The notes below the pieces were generated by a model. That model did not search any database. It saw nothing but the letters and a program-made list of their open reading frames with translations, and was not told the origin of the DNA. A stretch of DNA of 64,000 nt from DATLGB01 sp037724045. Lineage in GTDB: Bacteria; Actinomycetota; Thermoleophilia; Solirubrobacterales; Solirubrobacteraceae. The position numbers and the translations under genes were made by a program. The stretch covers positions 33,153 through 97,152 of the forward strand of contig JBBJOW010000005.1 of the NCBI GenBank assembly GCA_037724045.1, read 5' to 3'. Shown here piece after piece: positions 60,432 to 64,000 of the stretch. Position 1 is the first letter of the stretch; the number at the start of each line of letters is the position of its first letter.

Positions 60432-60459
60432 GCCGCTTGGCCAAGCTTGACCAAGCGGC
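60432..60459. promoter_or_regulatory. Inverted repeat: antitoxin operator and/or gmd terminator
   Basis: GCCGCTTGG (60432-60440) and CCAAGCGGC (60451-60459) form a perfect 9-bp stem with a 10-base loop directly after the gmd stop. The inner CTTGGCCAAG is itself a palindrome. No U-tract follows, so an operator for the Phd-type antitoxin is at least as likely as a terminator. Confidence 0.45.
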
Positions 60460-62454
60460 TCAGCCCCCGAGCAGCTTCAGGTCCGAGTCCACCATCAGCC
60501 GGATCAGCTGGTCGAAGGTCGTCGCCGGCTTCCAGCCCAGCTGGCGGGTGGCCTTGGAGTGGTCTCCTACGAGCAGGTCGACCTCGGCGGGCCGCTTGAA
60601 GCGGTCGTCGATCTGGACGTAGTCCTGCCAGTTGGGGATGCCGGCCTGGTCGAAGGCGACCTCGACGCAGCGCTGCACGGTGTTCGTCTCGCCGGTCGCG
60701 ATCACGAAGTCGTCGGGCGTGTCCTGCTGGAGCATGAGCCACATCGCCTCGACGTAGTCCTTCGCGTAGCCCCAGTCGCGCTTCGCGTCGAGGTTGCCGA
60801 GCGCGATGTGGTCGCGCTTACCAAGCTTGATCGCCGCGGCGTGCCAGGTGATCTTGCGCGTGACGAACTCCAGCCCCCGCCGCTCGCTGTTGTGCACGAT
60901 GACCCGGCCCACCCCGGCGTTGAACACGCCGCTCTCCGTCTGGAGGTCGAAAACGAACTCGTCAGCGGGCGTCGGCTCGAGCTCGACGATCCGACGCACT
61001 TCCGCGGGATCTCTGCGCAGATGCTGGCCCTTTCCGCTCCAGCCATGCGTCACGGGCGAAGCGACGTTGAGCTGGTAGTAGGTCTTGTCCGCCCGCCGCT
61101 CGACGTAGACCGAGCAAGGCTGCTCCTCATAGTCATAGAGCCAGCACAAGCCCTGCGCAAGTACCGCGCTGTTGGTCTTGATGCTGAGACCCTTGCCTCG
61201 CTTGAGGCCGTCCCCGGCGTAGTAGCCGGCCTTGAACGCATCGTGAACGTCGCTTCCGGCATTCAGAACGAGGGCGGGCACGCGCTTGTGTCCAGTCCGG
61301 GTGTAGAGCTGCTCTCTGAGCCACGGCGCGATGGCCCGACCGCCGTTGAGATTGAGTTTCATCACCGGCCGGTCGGAGAAGCCAGAGCGGCCCTCGTACT
61401 CCTTGCTGCCCAGAAGGTAGAGGCGCGACCAGAGTTCAGCGACTCGGCGGCGCAGTTCCGGGTCGTTGTTGGTGAAGCAGATGGTCCGCGATTCACGATC
61501 GACGTAGCCATCGGCGCACATCAGGCCAAGAAACTCACCCATCGCCGGAGCGATCAGCGACCAGCAAGGCGACTCGCCACCCTCGTCGGTAAGCGCGAGT
61601 CGGTCACCGACCTCCACGTCGCCGGCCTTGACCTCCGATCGATCCGCGTCGAGCATGGTGTGGTGCGCTGTCGTTTCTACGACACCCGCACGGGTCTCGA
61701 TCGAAACGAGCTTGTGATCGGGGTCGGAATCCCGTCGACGGGTCGCGGTGATCGCCTGGATCGGCGTCCAGTTCTCACCGTCCCAGATCTCGAGCAGGTC
61801 TGCCGGATCGAACGCCTGAACGGAGGCGCCCTTCAGCCGCAACGGAACGAGGTCCGCTGGTGTCTCGACTGAGATAACACCGTTTCTGCGCACGACAAGA
61901 GGCGTATTGGCGCGTAGGCACTCGTGATTAAACAGGATGCCCGAACAGGCGAAGAGGTCGTAGGACTCGCGGTAGTTGACCGTGATCCAGTGGCCGTAGA
62001 CCTTGGCCACGCCGTAGGGCGAGCGCGGGTAGAACGGGGTCGTCTCGGTCTGGGGCGTCTCCTGCACCATGCCGAACATCTCCGAGCTCGAGGCTTGGTA
62101 GAACCTCGCCTCCGGGCAGACCTCGCGCACGGCTTCGAGGATGCGCGTGACGCCGACGCCGGTGAACTCCGCCGTCAGGGTCGGCTGGATCCAGCTGACC
62201 GCGACGTAGCTCATGGCCGCGAGGTTGTAGATCTCCTCGGGCTTGGACGCTCGCAGCGCGTCGGTGAGCGAGCGATGGTCGAGCAGGTCGGCCTGGTGCA
62301 GGGTGATGCGGTCGCGGATGTGCTCGATCCGCTCGAACTTCTCCGTCGACGAGCGCCGGACCATGCCGTGGACCTCGTAGCCCTTGTCGAGCAGCAGCTC
62401 GGCGAGGTAGGAGCCGTCCTGGCCGGTGATGCCGGTGACGAAGGCGCGCTTCAC
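60460..62454 (-). CDS. gmd: GDP-mannose 4,6-dehydratase interrupted by an intein
   Basis: A 664-residue precursor; the extein alone is 320 residues, a normal Gmd length for actinobacteria. RAFVTGITGQDGSYLAELLL is the NADP loop; ASSSEMFG (S124/E125 region) and SPYGVAK (Y147, K151) are catalytic. The intein occupies residues 179-522, between NHE and SERRGLEFVTRKI, inside the conserved NHES-x-RRG loop. After splicing, the enzyme would make GDP-4-keto-6-deoxymannose, used by the next gene. GTG start 62454 overlaps the upstream stop (GTGA). Confidence 0.95.
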   Translation of the reverse strand: MKRAFVTGITGQDGSYLAELLLDKGYEVHGMVRRSSTEKFERIEHIRDRITLHQADLLDHRSLTDALRASKPEEIYNLAAMSYVAVSWIQPTLTAEFTGVGVTRILEAVREVCPEARFYQASSSEMFGMVQETPQTETTPFYPRSPYGVAKVYGHWITVNYRESYDLFACSGILFNHECLRANTPLVVRRNGVISVETPADLVPLRLKGASVQAFDPADLLEIWDGENWTPIQAITATRRRDSDPDHKLVSIETRAGVVETTAHHTMLDADRSEVKAGDVEVGDRLALTDEGGESPCWSLIAPAMGEFLGLMCADGYVDRESRTICFTNNDPELRRRVAELWSRLYLLGSKEYEGRSGFSDRPVMKLNLNGGRAIAPWLREQLYTRTGHKRVPALVLNAGSDVHDAFKAGYYAGDGLKRGKGLSIKTNSAVLAQGLCWLYDYEEQPCSVYVERRADKTYYQLNVASPVTHGWSGKGQHLRRDPAEVRRIVELEPTPADEFVFDLQTESGVFNAGVGRVIVHNSERRGLEFVTRKITWHAAAIKLGKRDHIALGNLDAKRDWGYAKDYVEAMWLMLQQDTPDDFVIATGETNTVQRCVEVAFDQAGIPNWQDYVQIDDRFKRPAEVDLLVGDHSKATRQLGWKPATTFDQLIRLMVDSDLKLLGG
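60889..61920 (-). other. Intein with LAGLIDADG homing endonuclease
   Basis: A 344-residue intein in frame within gmd. It begins with Cys (CLRANTPLVV, block A), has GVVETTAHHTML (block B, Thr and His), FDLQTESGVFNAGVGRVIVHN split over blocks F and G (penultimate His, terminal Asn), and is followed by Ser as the +1 residue, so all splice-site residues are present. Two dodecapeptide motifs, FLGLMCADGYVD (intein residues 130-141) and AGYYAGDGLKR (231-241), identify a LAGLIDADG endonuclease. Codons such as CTA, AGA, CTT and TCA differ from the surrounding genes, indicating horizontal acquisition. Confidence 0.93.
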
Positions 62455-63416
62455 GCTGCGATCCCCTCCTGTGTCTTGAGCCATTCCGCGGTCTGCGCGA
62501 TCCCTTCGGGGACGCTGATCTGCGCCTCCCAGCCGAGCACCGTGCGCGCCTTCTCGACGCTCGGCCACCGGCGCACCACGTCGACCTCGAAGGTCGGGAG
62601 ATGTTCGAACACGAGGTCCTCCGGGTCGTTTCCGGCGGCCACCCAGCACACGCGCGCGATCTCGGCGACGGTGAGCTCTTCCGAGGCCGAGACGTTGAAG
62701 TCCTCGTTCAGGCCCGCAGCGGCCGCGGTGGCGGTCACGATCCCGTCGGCGATGTCGTCCACGTGCGTGAGCGTACGGGTGTGCTCGCCGCTGCCGAAGA
62801 TGGGTAGCGGCTGCATCCTGCGCAGGGACTTGCGCAGCAGGTCGGGGACGGCGTGCGCGATGCCGGGCTCGTCGTCGGGCATCTCGCCGGGGCCGTAGGC
62901 GTTGAAGGGCCGGCAGATGGTGAACGGCAGCCCGTGCTCGGCGTGAGCGGCGCGGCAGTAGACCTCGCCGGTCAGCTTGGAGTAGCCGTAGGCGCTGATC
63001 GGGGTCGGGCAGCGCGGGAGGTAGTCCTCCGTGGTTGGGTACTCCTCGGCCTGCTCGAAGACCATGCTCGAGCTGACGTAGGTGAAGCGCTGCACGTCGG
63101 CGTCCAGGGCGGCACGGAAGACGGCGTTGTAGAGGCCGTTGTTGACCTCGGTGAGCGTGTGCGGAAGCTTGTGGAAGTTCGCGATCCCGCCGACGATCGC
63201 CGCCAGGTGGATGACGTGCGTGCACCGGCTCATGGCCATGCGGGCCTCGGCGAGCTGACGCAGGTCTCCCGTGTGGACCTCGCAGCCCTCGCGCATCCAG
63301 TCCGGCGCCGAGCGCTGGTCGGAGACCTTGACCTCGAAGGCCGGGTCGCGCAGCAGCCGGCGCACGACGGCCTGGCCGATCGTGCCGGCCCCGCCGGTGA
63401 CGAGAACGCGGTTCAT
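62451..63416 (-). CDS. GDP-sugar epimerase/reductase (SDR)
   Basis: A 321-residue extended SDR. NRVLVTGGAGTIGQAVVRRL is the cofactor loop; YVSSSMVFE and YGYSKLTGE give the catalytic Ser and YxxxK. The block VIHLAAIVGGIANFHKLP resembles GDP-fucose synthase and GDP-mannose 3,5-epimerase. As the gene directly upstream of and coupled to gmd, it probably reduces and/or epimerises GDP-4-keto-6-deoxymannose to GDP-fucose, rhamnose or a related 6-deoxyhexose. Confidence 0.88.
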   Translation of the reverse strand: MNRVLVTGGAGTIGQAVVRRLLRDPAFEVKVSDQRSAPDWMREGCEVHTGDLRQLAEARMAMSRCTHVIHLAAIVGGIANFHKLPHTLTEVNNGLYNAVFRAALDADVQRFTYVSSSMVFEQAEEYPTTEDYLPRCPTPISAYGYSKLTGEVYCRAAHAEHGLPFTICRPFNAYGPGEMPDDEPGIAHAVPDLLRKSLRRMQPLPIFGSGEHTRTLTHVDDIADGIVTATAAAAGLNEDFNVSASEELTVAEIARVCWVAAGNDPEDLVFEHLPTFEVDVVRRWPSVEKARTVLGWEAQISVPEGIAQTAEWLKTQEGIAA

Positions 63417-63430
63417 CGCAGGGCGGGAGG

Positions 63431-63550
63431 CTAGATGGTTGATTTCACCACCCCGCGGCCCCAGGCACGCCGGTGACGCTTCGCCGGATCACGCCCGTCC
63501 GGTTCGCCGATGAGCTCCGAGAGGTCAGTGAGGGTGACGCTCGACCTCAA
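63431..63550 (-). CDS. Possible small protein after the nucleotidyltransferase
   Basis: A 39-residue frame from a TTG at 63550 that overlaps the preceding stop by four bases (TTGA), the coupling seen throughout this window. Sequence starts LRSSVTLTDLSELIGEPDG and ends basic. No family is recognised and it could be chance. Confidence 0.25.
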   Translation of the reverse strand: MRSSVTLTDLSELIGEPDGRDPAKRHRRAWGRGVVKSTI

Positions 63551-63996
63551 GCAGCGCCGAGGCGCTCGAGGTCGATCACGTCCTGCGGCCGGCCGGCGGC
63601 GCGCTTCATCGTGATGAGGTCCTCGCGGGAGCAGAGCCGCACCGTCATGCCGAACATCTCGGCGACGCCAGCGGCGGGCGCGAGGTGCTCGAAGGCGAGG
63701 TCGCCGGAGATGCCGGGGACCCACTGCATGACGTCCAGCCGTCCGAATCGAGTGCTCAGGACGAAGTTGCCGCCCTCAGCGAGGTCATTCGGGTTCAGCG
63801 GATCGAACGGGAACTCGCTCGGGTCGAAGTCGCCCGTCCTGTCATAGACCGCATCGAGCTCGCGCAGCACCTTGGCCAGCCGTCGCAGGTTGTCTGCTGC
63901 AGGGCTCGGCACGATGTCGATGTCTTTCGTCGCCCGCACGAAACCGGCGCTCCTGCTGTTTCCGTGGGTTGACGTAACGCCGTGTAGAGGGCGCAC
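63547..63996 (-). pseudogene. N-terminally truncated MNT-like nucleotidyltransferase
   Basis: From about 63945 down, the frame reads GFVRATKDIDIVPSPAADNL (the acidic pair of the nucleotidyltransferase fold), NFVLSTRFGRLDVMQW, and a C-terminal EDLITMKRAAGRPQDVIDL. The usual opening strand and GG motif seen in the relative at 1691 are missing. Upstream residues (MRPLHGVTSTHGNSRSA) do not fit, and the DNA there is compositionally different, suggesting a rearrangement or insertion junction near 63945. Probably inactive. Confidence 0.55.
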
Positions 63997-64000
63997 GCCG

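Noticed and set aside
1..64000. CRISPR arrays, tRNA or rRNA genes, phage genes
   Set aside because: No regularly spaced repeats, cloverleaf-like runs or phage structural motifs were seen while reading the window; a dedicated search was not possible.

Overview
The window is high-GC DNA (roughly 70% G+C by eye) with dense, often overlapping genes, many GTG/TTG starts and strongly G/C-ending codons. The proteins look actinobacterial. The mixture of nonulosonate genes, an ABC-exported surface glycan and large unrecognised glycosyltransferases would fit a soil actinomycete such as a member of the Solirubrobacterales (Thermoleophilia). No rRNA or housekeeping gene is present, so the taxonomy is inference. 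Almost the whole window is one large surface-polysaccharide locus assembled from many short operons in alternating orientation.

Layout. 1-5.1 kb: two GT4-type glycosyltransferases (one cut by the window edge), a nucleotidyltransferase pair, a sugar epimerase, a VapBC module with its operator, a decayed RTX remnant and a secreted glycoside hydrolase. 5.2-11.3 kb: a tightly coupled operon of NeuB-type synthase, transketolase, cytidylyltransferase, a glycosyltransferase-like protein and a methyltransferase, with a second NeuB convergent to it. 11.3-35 kb: the core. It holds four copies of an unrecognised domain with a 'GFELLYWIPF' signature (two free-standing, one fused to a transketolase-like region that has lost its cofactor motifs, one fused to a glycosyltransferase). 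It also holds six copies of a GT-B-like 'SWDN' domain in four proteins, an acyltransferase-FkbM fusion, an AlgJ/AlgX-type O-acetyltransferase, sugar methyltransferases, and both halves of a Wzm/Wzt-type ABC exporter whose ATPase lacks two normally essential catalytic residues. An IS630-family element sits exactly at the stop codon of one gene.

35-40.3 kb: a five-gene operon (polysaccharide deacetylase, FkbH, acyl carrier protein, MaoC-SDR fusion, GNAT) that looks built to make and attach an unusual acyl or glyceryl group. 40.4-48.1 kb: NeuC, a zinc-ribbon methyltransferase, NeuA, a KpsS/KpsC-like protein, then SDR, aldehyde dehydrogenase, a second NeuA-like protein and a HAD phosphatase. 48.1-54.9 kb: WecA/TagO-type initiating transferase, O-antigen-ligase-like membrane protein with TPRs, two GT4 enzymes, a secreted low-complexity protein and a sugar epimerase. 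54.9-58.9 kb: a decayed NDP-sugar operon (C-methyltransferase, RmlC-like epimerase, SDR reductase) with frameshifts, stops and a possible inverted fragment, interrupted by a DUF4143 AAA ATPase flanked by direct repeats. 58.9-64 kb: CDP-glucose 4,6-dehydratase, a broken VapC with intact antitoxin, GDP-mannose 4,6-dehydratase carrying a complete 344-residue intein with a LAGLIDADG endonuclease, its partner epimerase, and a truncated nucleotidyltransferase.

Taken together: NeuC/NeuB/NeuA enzymes supply CMP-activated nonulosonic acids. Gmd with its epimerase and RfbG supply deoxyhexoses. The GT2, GT4, SWDN and GFELLYWIPF proteins probably assemble the chain. Methyl-, acetyl- and acyltransferases decorate it. 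The ABC exporter or the WecA/Wzy-like branch moves and polymerises it. The least expected element is the intein in Gmd. The least understood are the two expanded domain families and the degenerate exporter ATPase.
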